Source: DASRIA01 sp035650255
GTDB lineage: Bacteria > Actinomycetota > Thermoleophilia > Solirubrobacterales > JBBDJG01
Length of the DNA: 32,525 nucleotides
Assembly: GCA_035650255.1 (NCBI GenBank)
Contig: DASRIA010000077.1
Coordinates: 1-32,525, forward strand
Direction: 5' to 3'
The notes under the pieces are model-generated. The model was not told the origin of the DNA. It ran no database searches and worked only from the letters and a program-made list of their open reading frames with translations. Every line of letters begins with the position of its first letter. Positions within the stretch are counted from its first letter, which is position 1. Below are positions 10,672 to 17,808 of the stretch, in pieces. The position numbers and the translations under genes were made by a program.

Positions 10672-11271
10672 ATGGCCGAGGCCGAGAGCCCCCGCCCGCC
10701 GGAGCGCCGCGTCGAGAGCGGCGACGGCCGCCCGTGGCTGCGGTGCTACCGGTGCTGGTCGCAGAACCTCGAGGCGCAGGTCCACTACGACGCGATCCTG
10801 CGCATCGATCCGGAGTCCGGAACCTTCACGGAACGCGTGGACGAGGTGCAGGAAGCGGTCGTGCAGTGCCTCGACTGCATGCACGACCAGCCGCACCTCA
10901 CGTTCACCGACGGGCAGATCGAGCCGATCGAGGACCGCTGGGAGCGGATGGTGACGGGCACGCCATGGGTCGCATCGTGCACCGTGACCGTCGACCAGGA
11001 GCTGGTCGAGGTGTGCTCCGGCCCCGAGGCCGCCGACTCCCTCACCTACGGCGCGTTCGGGGAAGGCGGCACGCGCGAGTTCTTCACGCACGTGCGCTTC
11101 CACAAGCACGACGAGGACAAGATCACGATCCACCTGCTGGTGGAGCTGTACGCACGCACGGCCGAGGAGGCCGGCGAGGTGCTCGAAGAGTCCTCACGCG
11201 GCGTGCTGTCCATCACCTCGCTGGCCGAGGAGAGCCGCCCCCCGGCGGCCGAGTCGAGCGAGCCGCACTAA
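10672..11271 (+). CDS. Unknown protein with two CxxC pairs, moaA-coupled
   Basis: I do not recognise this 199-residue protein. The N-terminal part has CYRCW (about residues 25-29) and CLDCMH (about 67-72), arranged like a treble-clef or zinc-ribbon metal site. The rest is acidic, with predicted alpha/beta character (TREFFTHVRFHKHDEDKITIHLLVELYARTAEEA segment, about 130-165) and a disordered proline/serine-rich C-terminus. GGAGG at 10661-10665 precedes the ATG by 6 nt, and the gap to moaA is 2 nt, so it is clearly co-translated with moaA. A role near molybdenum cofactor or a molybdoenzyme is suggested only by position. Confidence 0.8.
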   Translation: MAEAESPRPPERRVESGDGRPWLRCYRCWSQNLEAQVHYDAILRIDPESGTFTERVDEVQEAVVQCLDCMHDQPHLTFTDGQIEPIEDRWERMVTGTPWVASCTVTVDQELVEVCSGPEAADSLTYGAFGEGGTREFFTHVRFHKHDEDKITIHLLVELYARTAEEAGEVLEESSRGVLSITSLAEESRPPAAESSEPH

Positions 11272-11278
11272 CTCTCCC

Positions 11279-11299
11279 CCGCGCGCCGACGGTGCGCGG
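11279..11299. terminator. GC hairpin after the moaA operon
   Basis: A 6-bp stem (11279-11284/11294-11299) with a 9-nt loop lies 7 bp after the stop. The remaining 170 bp up to the convergent pckG stop hold another small dyad (GCGGCT/AGCCGC, about 11337-11351) and no credible gene. Confidence 0.45.
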
Positions 11300-11467
11300 T
11301 CTGGCGTACCTATTGCGGTAGTCAAAGTGTCGCACCGCGGCTATGAGCCGCCCTGAGCGCTCGGATCAGATGACGGGTCGCGCGATGGTCGCCGGTCTCA
11401 CCCAGCGCTGCGGCGGCAGCTTCGCGGCCCGCGACGTCGCCGTCCGCGAGCTGCGCTGCCAGCTCCT

Positions 11468-13288
11468 CTACTTCAGCCGCCGCTCCAGCTCCTCGAGCTG
11501 CGCGCGCAGCTCCGGGGGCAGGCGGTCGCCGAACCGCGCGTAGTGCTCGTGGACCGTGGGCAGCTCGGAGCGCAGGCCGTCAGGGTCGACCCGCAACAGC
11601 TCGGCCATGTCCTCCGAGCTCACGTCCAGGCCGTCCGTGTCGATGCCGCCCTCGGCGGGAACCAGCCCAGCCGGGGTCTCGACCGCGTCGACGGCTCCCT
11701 CGCAGCGGCGGAAGATCCAGGCCAGCACGCGGCTGTTCTCCCCGAAGCCCGGCCACAGGAAGTTCCCCGCGTCGTCCTTGCGGAACCAGTTGACGTGGAA
11801 GAGCCGGGGCAGCTTCGACGCATCGCCCTCGCGGCCGATGCGCAGCCAGTGCGCGAAGTAGTCGGCCATGTGGTAGCCGCAGAAGGGCAGCATCGCGAAC
11901 GGGTCGTAGCGCAGCTTGCCGACGTCGCCGGAAGCCGCGGCCGTCGTCTCCGAGGACATGATCGAGCCCATGAAGACGCCGTGCTCCCAGTCGAACGCCT
12001 CGCGCACGAGGGGCACGTTCGTCGCCCGGCGGCCGCCGAACAGGACGGCGTCGATCGGCACGCCGGCAGGGTCCTCCCACTCCGGAGCGATGGACGGACA
12101 CTGCCCCGCCGGAGTCGTGAAGCGCGCGTTCGGATGCGCCGCCGGATGATCGGCGTCCGGGGTCCATTCGTTGCCGCGCCAGTCGATCGCGTGCGCGGGC
12201 GGGTCCTTCGTCATGCCCTCCCACCAGATGTCGCCGTCATCCGTGCGCGCCGTGTTGGTGAAGATGGAGCACTCCCGGATCGTGGCCATCGCGTTTGGAT
12301 TCGTCTGCTCGCCGGTGCCCGGCGCCACGCCGAAGAAGCCGGCCTCGGGATTGATCGCGTAGAGGCGCCCGTCCGGGCCGAACTTCATCCATGCGATGTC
12401 GTCGCCGATCGTCTCGACCTTCCAGCCGGGCAGGGTCGGGATCAGCATCGCGAGGTTCGTCTTGCCGCAGGCGGAGGGGAATGCACCCGTGACGTACTTC
12501 GTCACGCCCTCCGGCGAGGTCAGCTTCAGGATCAGCATGTGCTCGGCCATCCAGCCTTGGTCGCGGGCCATCACCGACGCTATCCGCAGGGCAAAGCACT
12601 TCTTGCCGAGCAGCGCGTTGCCGCCGTAGCCCGAGCCGTAGGACCAGATCTCGCGGCTCGCCGGGAAGTGCACGATGTACTTGTTCGTCTCGTCGCAGGG
12701 CCACGGCACGTCTTCGGCGCCGTCGGCGAGCGGATACCCGACCGAGTGCAGGCAGGGGACGAAGTCGCCGTCCTCGCCGAGGACGTCCAGCGCGCCCTGG
12801 CCCATGCGCGTCATGATCCGCATGCTGACCGCGACGTACGCGGAGTCCGTGATCTGGACGCCGATGTGCGCGATCGGCGAGCCGAGCGGTCCCATCGAGA
12901 AAGGCACCACGTACATCGTGCGCCCCTGCATGGAGCCGCGGAACAGGTCCGTGAGCGTGTCGCGCATCTCCTGCGGGTCGCGCCAGTTGTTCGTGGGCCC
13001 CGCGTCCGACTCCTGGTCGGAGCAGATGAAGGTGCGGTCCTCGACGCGCGCAACGTCTCCCGGGTCGGAGCGGGCCAGATAGGAATTCGGCCGCTTGGCC
13101 TCGGAGAGCGTCTCGAACGTGCCGTGCTCGACGAGCCCCTGGCACAACGCGTCGTATTCCTCGGCCGTGCCGTCGCACCAGTGGATCTCGCTGGGCTGAG
13201 TGAGGGCGGCGACCTCCTCCACCCACGCTTTCAGGCGCGAATTGTTGGTCGGGGCTTCCGGTTGCGTTGTGGCGGTGCTCTCACTCAA
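11468..13288 (-). CDS. pckG: Phosphoenolpyruvate carboxykinase (GTP)
   Basis: This 606-residue enzyme interconverts oxaloacetate and GTP with PEP, CO2 and GDP. The P-loop region FPSACGKTNLAM includes the reactive Cys274. Also seen are GDDIAWMKF (metal-binding kinase-2 Asp), GPLGSPIAHIGVQITDSAYV, FGGRRATNVPLV and NWFRKD, all typical of the GTP family. The start is set at TTG 13288-13286, because AAGGAG (13298-13303) lies 9 nt upstream; an ATG 45 nt further upstream lacks a site. The Shine-Dalgarno sequence sits in a small dyad (13292-13305). The gene follows the MaoC hydratase by 72 bp on the same strand, linking C4 acid production to gluconeogenesis. Confidence 0.97.
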   Translation of the reverse strand: MSESTATTQPEAPTNNSRLKAWVEEVAALTQPSEIHWCDGTAEEYDALCQGLVEHGTFETLSEAKRPNSYLARSDPGDVARVEDRTFICSDQESDAGPTNNWRDPQEMRDTLTDLFRGSMQGRTMYVVPFSMGPLGSPIAHIGVQITDSAYVAVSMRIMTRMGQGALDVLGEDGDFVPCLHSVGYPLADGAEDVPWPCDETNKYIVHFPASREIWSYGSGYGGNALLGKKCFALRIASVMARDQGWMAEHMLILKLTSPEGVTKYVTGAFPSACGKTNLAMLIPTLPGWKVETIGDDIAWMKFGPDGRLYAINPEAGFFGVAPGTGEQTNPNAMATIRECSIFTNTARTDDGDIWWEGMTKDPPAHAIDWRGNEWTPDADHPAAHPNARFTTPAGQCPSIAPEWEDPAGVPIDAVLFGGRRATNVPLVREAFDWEHGVFMGSIMSSETTAAASGDVGKLRYDPFAMLPFCGYHMADYFAHWLRIGREGDASKLPRLFHVNWFRKDDAGNFLWPGFGENSRVLAWIFRRCEGAVDAVETPAGLVPAEGGIDTDGLDVSSEDMAELLRVDPDGLRSELPTVHEHYARFGDRLPPELRAQLEELERRLK

Positions 13289-13360
13289 GGGAAAAGGCTC
13301 CTTTTGCTGCGTGACGCGGGCATTCTGCCGCATCGCGTGGTTTCGCGGGTCAGGGCGGGG

Positions 13361-13882
13361 TCAGTCCCCTGGTGTCCTGCGGGGAACCAGCACGGCACGG
13401 CGGAACGTCGCGACGAGCTCGTTGCGCTGGTTGTAGACGTCGGTCCGGACCTTGACCACGCCCCGGTCGGGCTTCTTGGAGGTGCGGACCTCGAGCACCT
13501 CGGATTCCGCATACAGCGTGTCTCCGTGGAACACCGGTGCGGGGTGCGACAGCTCCTCGGTGGCGAGATTGGCGATCGCCTTCCCGGACACGTCCGCGAC
13601 GGACATGCCGAGCGCGAGCGAGTACACCAGCGGGCCGACGACCACGTTCTTTCCCTGCTGGGACTGGGCCGCGTAGACGTCGTTGAGGTGGAGCGGGTGG
13701 TGATTCATCGTGATCAGGCAGAAGAGGTGGTCGTCCGCCTCCGTGACCGTCTTCGCCGGCCAGTGCTTGTAGACGGCGCCCTCCTCGAAATCCTCGAGAT
13801 AGCGCCCATAGGGCCGCGCTCCGCTCGCCTCTCGCGAGGCCTGGTCGAACGTCGTGCCCTGCTTCGTATCCGTCTCTGCCAC
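13361..13882 (-). CDS. MaoC-like hydratase, probable mesaconyl-CoA hydratase
   Basis: This 173-residue single hot-dog protein contains GRYLEDFEEGAVYKHWPAKT at the start of the domain, then TMNHHPLHLNDVYAAQ (the hydratase catalytic segment with His), VVVGPLVYSLALGMSV and SHPAPVFHGDTLYAESEVLE. The PLHLND and FHGDTLYAESEV motifs are those of MaoC proteins found in actinobacterial ethylmalonyl-CoA clusters, which hydrate mesaconyl-CoA to beta-methylmalyl-CoA. The proteobacterial enzyme is twice as long. GTG 13882 starts 5 bp after the upstream SCP2-like gene, with GGAGG 12 nt upstream. Substrate assignment rests on the neighbouring ccr, dehydrogenase and lyase. Confidence 0.82.
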   Translation of the reverse strand: MAETDTKQGTTFDQASREASGARPYGRYLEDFEEGAVYKHWPAKTVTEADDHLFCLITMNHHPLHLNDVYAAQSQQGKNVVVGPLVYSLALGMSVADVSGKAIANLATEELSHPAPVFHGDTLYAESEVLEVRTSKKPDRGVVKVRTDVYNQRNELVATFRRAVLVPRRTPGD

Positions 13883-13887
13883 TTTGG

Positions 13888-14256
13888 TTAGAGCCTCCGT
13901 TTCTTGATCTTCTGCCGTTGCTCGTGGCGTTCGATCACCTTACCGATGAGCTTCAGGATCTCATCGGATCCGGCGACCCGCACGTACCCGTTCTCGTAGG
14001 CGTCACGCCAGTGCTGCAGGCGCCCGTCCTTGGCCAGCTCGTTGAAATGAGAGCGCGGCGCGACCACCATGACCTTGGCATCGCCGGCGGGATCCTTCCT
14101 GATGTCGATCTGCGGGAACTCCACGCGCCAGGTCTGCGACTCGCGGCGGGCGCGGAGGTCGAGTCGAATCACGAGCCGCAGCTGCTTGAGGGCCGGGAGC
14201 TCGTCGAGAAAGCGCCGGGCTCCCTCCTCGATCAGTTTCTGCGTGTCCGATGACAC
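13888..14256 (-). CDS. SCP2-like/unknown small protein
   Basis: This 122-residue protein has a Lys/Arg-rich C-terminus (KVIERHEQRQKIKKRRL). The order of strands, then DAKVMVVAPRSHFNELAKDG and a final YVRVAGSDEILKLIGKVI, is reminiscent of sterol-carrier-protein-2 folds, but I cannot confirm the family. GTG 14256 is chosen because further upstream sequence is low-complexity and overlaps the divergent gene. It precedes the MaoC gene by 5 bp and probably shares its transcript with pckG. Confidence 0.65.
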   Translation of the reverse strand: MSSDTQKLIEEGARRFLDELPALKQLRLVIRLDLRARRESQTWRVEFPQIDIRKDPAGDAKVMVVAPRSHFNELAKDGRLQHWRDAYENGYVRVAGSDEILKLIGKVIERHEQRQKIKKRRL

Positions 14257-14323
14257 AGAGCCGGAAGGGTATCCGAGCACCGGCGACACCACCCGAGCGC
14301 CGCGGCGATATCCTGCCAGCGGC

Positions 14324-14800
14324 TTGTTCAACCGGGAAAAGCGACAAGAGAAGCGCGAGCGCCGCGACGCGGTCAAGGCGCAACTCAAGCAGCAGATCAA
14401 GCCGCGGCCGACGTTCGAGCAGCGTCAGGAGTCGTCTCAGCGGCGCGAGGAGCGGACCGCGAAGGCGGACGCGCGCGAGGGCAGGGTTGCCGAGCACCTG
14501 CACGCGCTGCACTCGGGGACGGCGGGAGAGGCGACGCAGCTCGGCGCCGAGCTGCTCTACCTCCCGTCGCTGTCCGGCGTTCAGCTTCAGATCCACGACC
14601 AGGTGAGCAGGGCCGACAAGTGCTTCACGCGCTGGACGGCGTACGGCCGCCACGATAAGGAGTTTCTCGGCATGGCCCCTACGAATCGCGACGTGCGCTT
14701 CGGCGGGGTCTCCGTCTCCTTCCTGGACGGCGAGAAGATCACGCAAGAGGCCCATTACTGGGACATGGTGGCCCTGCTCCAGCAGATCCAAGCGCCCTGA
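14324..14800 (+). CDS. NTF2/SnoaL-like (ester cyclase) protein with charged N-terminus
   Basis: The C-terminal about 70 residues show a SnoaL-type ester-cyclase half: CFTRWTAYGRHDKEFLGMAP, then VRFGGVSVSFLDGEKITQEA and WDMVALLQQ at the end. The usual first helices of the fold are absent; instead there is a highly charged Lys/Arg/Glu helix (about residues 1-60, NREKRQEKRERRDAVKAQLK). The start is uncertain. TTG 14324 follows a possible -10 box (TATCCT, 14309-14314); GTG 14243 would add 27 residues and overlap the divergent gene. It may be a truncated or remodelled family member. Confidence 0.55.
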   Translation: MFNREKRQEKRERRDAVKAQLKQQIKPRPTFEQRQESSQRREERTAKADAREGRVAEHLHALHSGTAGEATQLGAELLYLPSLSGVQLQIHDQVSRADKCFTRWTAYGRHDKEFLGMAPTNRDVRFGGVSVSFLDGEKITQEAHYWDMVALLQQIQAP

Positions 14801-14822
14801 GCCGCACGGGGCGCCGGCGCGC

Positions 14823-15512
14823 CTACTCCCTGCGCCGCAGGTAGCCGCCCGGGTTGAAGGTCATGAAGAACTTCTCGGCGCCTTCGTCGACGACGAACTC
14901 GTCGTGCCCGGCGATGAACTCCTCCACGGCCTCCTTCGGCCCGTCGCCGAACTCGGGCATCACGGGGTTCCCGTTGATGTTCGTGTCCTCGACGATCAGG
15001 TAGTCGCCGGGCGTCACCAGGGGCGCGTAGGCCTCGAGCTCTCCCATCACGTGATGCTTGCGGTGGTCGGAGTCGAGGATCACCATCACGCGGTTCCCCG
15101 GCTCGATCGACTCCCGCACGCCGGCGACGATCTCCGGTGCGGTGGACGAGCCCGTGCGGTATTCGATCCGGGGATGCTGCGGTCGCCGGTGCGGCTGGCG
15201 CTCACGGACGTCGATCGTGATCACGCGGCCGTTGTCGACCATGTCGCACATGGACGCGAGGAAGTACGCCGTGCCGCCGAAGAACGTGCCGCACTCGACG
15301 ATCAGGTCGGGGCGGCGCTCGGCGATGATCTCCTGGTAGACCCACATGTCGAGTGGGCACTTCGCGGTCTGGTGGCCGAGCCAGAAGGTGTTCCGGAAAG
15401 TGCGCTTGCTGCTGCTGAAGTAGAGCAGGTGGAAATCGCGCACCACGTCCTCCGCCGGGCGGTCCGGCGGTTGGGTGTGCGCGCGTTTGGACTTAGATCC
15501 TGTGTCGCTCAA
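14823..15512 (-). CDS. CmcI-like SAM-dependent methyltransferase/hydroxylase family
   Basis: This 229-residue protein has the CmcI (cephalosporin hydroxylase)/rhamnosyl O-methyltransferase pattern: LIVECGTFFGGTAYFLASM (SAM site, about 70-88), RVITIDVRE, MVILDSDHRKHHVMGELEAY (metal-binding region) and PGDYLIVEDTNING. Members methylate or hydroxylate sugars and antibiotics; the substrate here is unknown. TTG 15512 gives a 20-nt overlap with the acyl-CoA dehydrogenase end, suggesting coupling. Its place behind a CoA-pathway dehydrogenase is odd. Confidence 0.8.
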   Translation of the reverse strand: MSDTGSKSKRAHTQPPDRPAEDVVRDFHLLYFSSSKRTFRNTFWLGHQTAKCPLDMWVYQEIIAERRPDLIVECGTFFGGTAYFLASMCDMVDNGRVITIDVRERQPHRRPQHPRIEYRTGSSTAPEIVAGVRESIEPGNRVMVILDSDHRKHHVMGELEAYAPLVTPGDYLIVEDTNINGNPVMPEFGDGPKEAVEEFIAGHDEFVVDEGAEKFFMTFNPGGYLRRRE

Positions 15513-16701
15513 GGAGCTTCTTGCCGATCACCATGCGCTGGATCTCGGAGGTGCCCTCGCCGATCAGCAGCAGCGGCGCGTCGCGGTACAGGCGCTCGAT
15601 CTCGTACTCCTTCGAGTAGCCGTAGCCGCCGTGGATGCGGAATGAGTCCTCGACGACCTCCTTGCCTGCCTCGGAGGCGTAGAGCTTGGCCATCCCGGCC
15701 TCGACGTCCGAGCGCTGTCCCGCGTCCTTCATGCGGGCGGCCTTGAAGGTCAGCAGGCGCGCCGCCTCCACCTTGGTCGCCATGTCCGCGAGCTTGAACT
15801 GGATCGCCTGGTGCTGGGCGATCGGCTTGCCGAACGTCTTGCGCTCCTGCGAGTAGCGCAGCGCCAGCTCGAGCGCGCGCTGGGCGATCCCCACGCCGCG
15901 CGCGGCCACGTTCACCCGGCCGACTTCGAGCGCGTCCATCATCTGGCGGAAGCCCTGCCCGAGCCCGGCCTCCTCGCCGCCCAGGATGCGGTCGGGCGAG
16001 CAGCGGTAGCCGTCGTACACCAGCTCGGTGGACTCGACGCCCTTGTAGCCCATCTTCTTGATCTTGGGCGGGATCGTGAGGCCCGCGTAGTCGCCGGAGT
16101 TCTCCGCGACGCCCGGCTCCTTCTCGGTGATGAAGCAGGTCATGCCCTTGTAGGGCGGGTCGGCCTTCGTGTCGTTCTTCATCAGCACGAACACCACGCC
16201 GGACAGCAGCCCGTTGGTGACCCACATCTTCTGGCCGTTCAGGACCCAGTCGTCACCCTCCTTGGTGGCGACGGCCTTGATGCCCTGCACGTCGGAGCCC
16301 ACCTCCGGCTCGGACAGCGAGAACGCCGCGCGCAGCTCACCGGTCGCCATCTTGGGCAGGAAGTGCTCCTTCTGCTCGTCGGTGCCGAACTTCATCAGCA
16401 GGTAGGAGCCGATGAAGTGGGTGTTGACGACGCCCGAGATCGAGATCCAGCCCCGCGACAGCTCCTCCACGATCATCGCGTAGGTCGTCAGGTCGAGGCC
16501 CATGCCGCCGTATTCCTCGGGGATCGTGACCCCGAAGAGGCCCAGCTCCTTCATCTGCTCGACGATGGGCTCGGGGAACTCGTCCTCGTGGTCGTAGTGC
16601 TCGGCGTTCGGGAGGATCTCGTTGTCGACGAAATTGCGCACCATCTCGGTGATCGCACGCTGCTCGTCGGTCCGGTCCAGAAGCTCGGGTGCTGCGGCCA
16701 T
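15493..16701 (-). CDS. Acyl-CoA dehydrogenase, candidate methylsuccinyl-CoA dehydrogenase
   Basis: This 402-residue FAD flavoprotein of the short-chain acyl-CoA dehydrogenase type has AAFSLSEPEVGSDVQGIKA (about 130-148), WVLNGQKMWVTNG, the IHGGYGYSKEYEIERLYRD segment and the catalytic base Glu382 in IGEGTSEIQR. The start ATG has GGGAG 8 nt upstream. It is divergent from the malyl-CoA lyase operon (57 bp apart). With ccr, MaoC and lyase present, oxidation of methylsuccinyl-CoA to mesaconyl-CoA is the likely job, but sequence alone fits other short/branched acyl-CoAs. It lacks the N-terminal extension of the proteobacterial methylsuccinyl-CoA dehydrogenase. Electrons would go to ETF. Confidence 0.9.
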   Translation of the reverse strand: MAAAPELLDRTDEQRAITEMVRNFVDNEILPNAEHYDHEDEFPEPIVEQMKELGLFGVTIPEEYGGMGLDLTTYAMIVEELSRGWISISGVVNTHFIGSYLLMKFGTDEQKEHFLPKMATGELRAAFSLSEPEVGSDVQGIKAVATKEGDDWVLNGQKMWVTNGLLSGVVFVLMKNDTKADPPYKGMTCFITEKEPGVAENSGDYAGLTIPPKIKKMGYKGVESTELVYDGYRCSPDRILGGEEAGLGQGFRQMMDALEVGRVNVAARGVGIAQRALELALRYSQERKTFGKPIAQHQAIQFKLADMATKVEAARLLTFKAARMKDAGQRSDVEAGMAKLYASEAGKEVVEDSFRIHGGYGYSKEYEIERLYRDAPLLLIGEGTSEIQRMVIGKKLLERHRI

Positions 16702-16732
16702 CTCGTTGACTCCCTAATCGGTTTCGGTACCG

Positions 16733-16746
16733 GAAGGATATCCTTC
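16733..16746. promoter_or_regulatory. Perfect 14-bp palindrome in the dehydrogenase/lyase divergent promoter
   Basis: GAAGGATATCCTTC is an exact dyad in the 57-bp gap between the acyl-CoA dehydrogenase and malyl-CoA lyase starts, beside a CGGTACCG dyad at about 16725-16732. It is a candidate operator coordinating both arms of the pathway. Confidence 0.45.
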
Positions 16747-16758
16747 GCCGCCCCACCG

Positions 16759-17808
16759 ATGAGATCCCCGCGCGACTTCCTCAAGCCTCTCGCCCTCGGC
16801 GCCCCCGACCCGGTGACCGAGATCCCGTTCCCGCCCTCGCGGATGATCCACTTCTTCGACGCCTCGAACGAGAAGATGGCGGCGAAGGTGCCGGACATGG
16901 CCAAGCAGGCCGACATCCTGCTCGGCAACCTCGAGGACGCGATCCCGGCCGACCGCAAGGAGGCGGCGCGCGAAGGGCTGATCCGGGTCGGCAAGGAGGT
17001 GGACTTCGGCGACACGCAGCTGTGGACGCGGGTCAACAGCCTCGAGAGCCCGTGGGTCCTGGACGACCTCACCCAGCTCGTCACCGAGATCGGCGACAAG
17101 CTCAGCGTGGTCATGGTCCCGAAGGTCGAGGGAGCGTGGGACATCCACTACGTGGACCGCCTGCTCGCCCAGCTGGAGGCCAAGGCGGGTCTGACCGAGC
17201 CGCTCCTGGTGCACGCGATCCTCGAGACCGCCCAGGGCGTGGTCAACCTCGAGGAGATCGCCACCGCCAGCCCGCGCATGCAGGGCATGAGCTTCGGGCC
17301 GGCCGACCTCGCCGCGTCACGCCGCATGAAGACCACGCGCGTCGGCGGCGGGCATCCCGGCTACCGGGTGATCGAGGACCCCGACCCCGACAACCCGGAC
17401 GCGCCCCGCGCGACCGCGCAGCAGGACCCGTGGCATTACTCCATCGCGCGCATGGTCGACGCGTGCACGTCGGCCGGCCTCCTCCCCTTCTACGGCCCCT
17501 ACGGCGACATCAAGGACGTCCAGGGCTGCGAGACCCAGTTCCGCGCCGCGTTCCTGCTCGGCTGCGTCGGCGCCTGGTCGCTCCACCCTGTGCAGATCGA
17601 CATCGCCAAGAAGGTGTTCAGCCCGCCGCCGGAGGAGGTCAAGTTCGCAAAGAAGGTCCTGGAGGCGATCCCCGACGGGCGCGGCGTGCACATGATCGAC
17701 GGCAAGATGCAGGACGACGCCACCTGGAAGCAGTGCAAGGTGATGGTCTCGCTCGCCGAGCTGCTCGCGAAGAAGGACCCGGAGCTGGCGAAGGCCTACG
17801 AGCTATGA
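16759..17808 (+). CDS. mcl: L-malyl-CoA/beta-methylmalyl-CoA lyase
   Basis: This 349-residue HpcH/CitE-family TIM barrel cleaves beta-methylmalyl-CoA to glyoxylate and propionyl-CoA and interconverts malyl-CoA with glyoxylate and acetyl-CoA. The Mg ligands Glu156 (AILETAQG) and Asp183 (GPADLAAS) are spaced 27 residues apart, as Glu141/Asp168 are in characterised Mcl. SPRMQGMSFGPADLAASRRM, DPWHYSIARMVDAC and LPFYGPYGDIKD closely follow the Rhodobacter enzyme. Its TGA overlaps the next ATG (ATGA), so it heads a coupled operon with an acyl-CoA ligase pair and a ferredoxin. The start at ATG 16759 gives the normal N-terminus; no clear Shine-Dalgarno sequence is seen. Confidence 0.94.
   Translation: MRSPRDFLKPLALGAPDPVTEIPFPPSRMIHFFDASNEKMAAKVPDMAKQADILLGNLEDAIPADRKEAAREGLIRVGKEVDFGDTQLWTRVNSLESPWVLDDLTQLVTEIGDKLSVVMVPKVEGAWDIHYVDRLLAQLEAKAGLTEPLLVHAILETAQGVVNLEEIATASPRMQGMSFGPADLAASRRMKTTRVGGGHPGYRVIEDPDPDNPDAPRATAQQDPWHYSIARMVDACTSAGLLPFYGPYGDIKDVQGCETQFRAAFLLGCVGAWSLHPVQIDIAKKVFSPPPEEVKFAKKVLEAIPDGRGVHMIDGKMQDDATWKQCKVMVSLAELLAKKDPELAKAYEL

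Noticed and set aside
11343..11543. 66-residue frame between the moaA operon and pckG
   Set aside because: No ribosome site, Ser/Arg-rich tail lies antisense in pckG, no recognisable family.
11543..13891. Long plus-strand open frame opposite pckG and the MaoC gene
   Set aside because: Antisense shadow with no recognisable domain; the minus strand encodes clear PEPCK and MaoC proteins.
15811..16758. Upstream extension of the malyl-CoA lyase frame
   Set aside because: It runs antisense through the acyl-CoA dehydrogenase; the lyase family N-terminus begins at ATG 16759.
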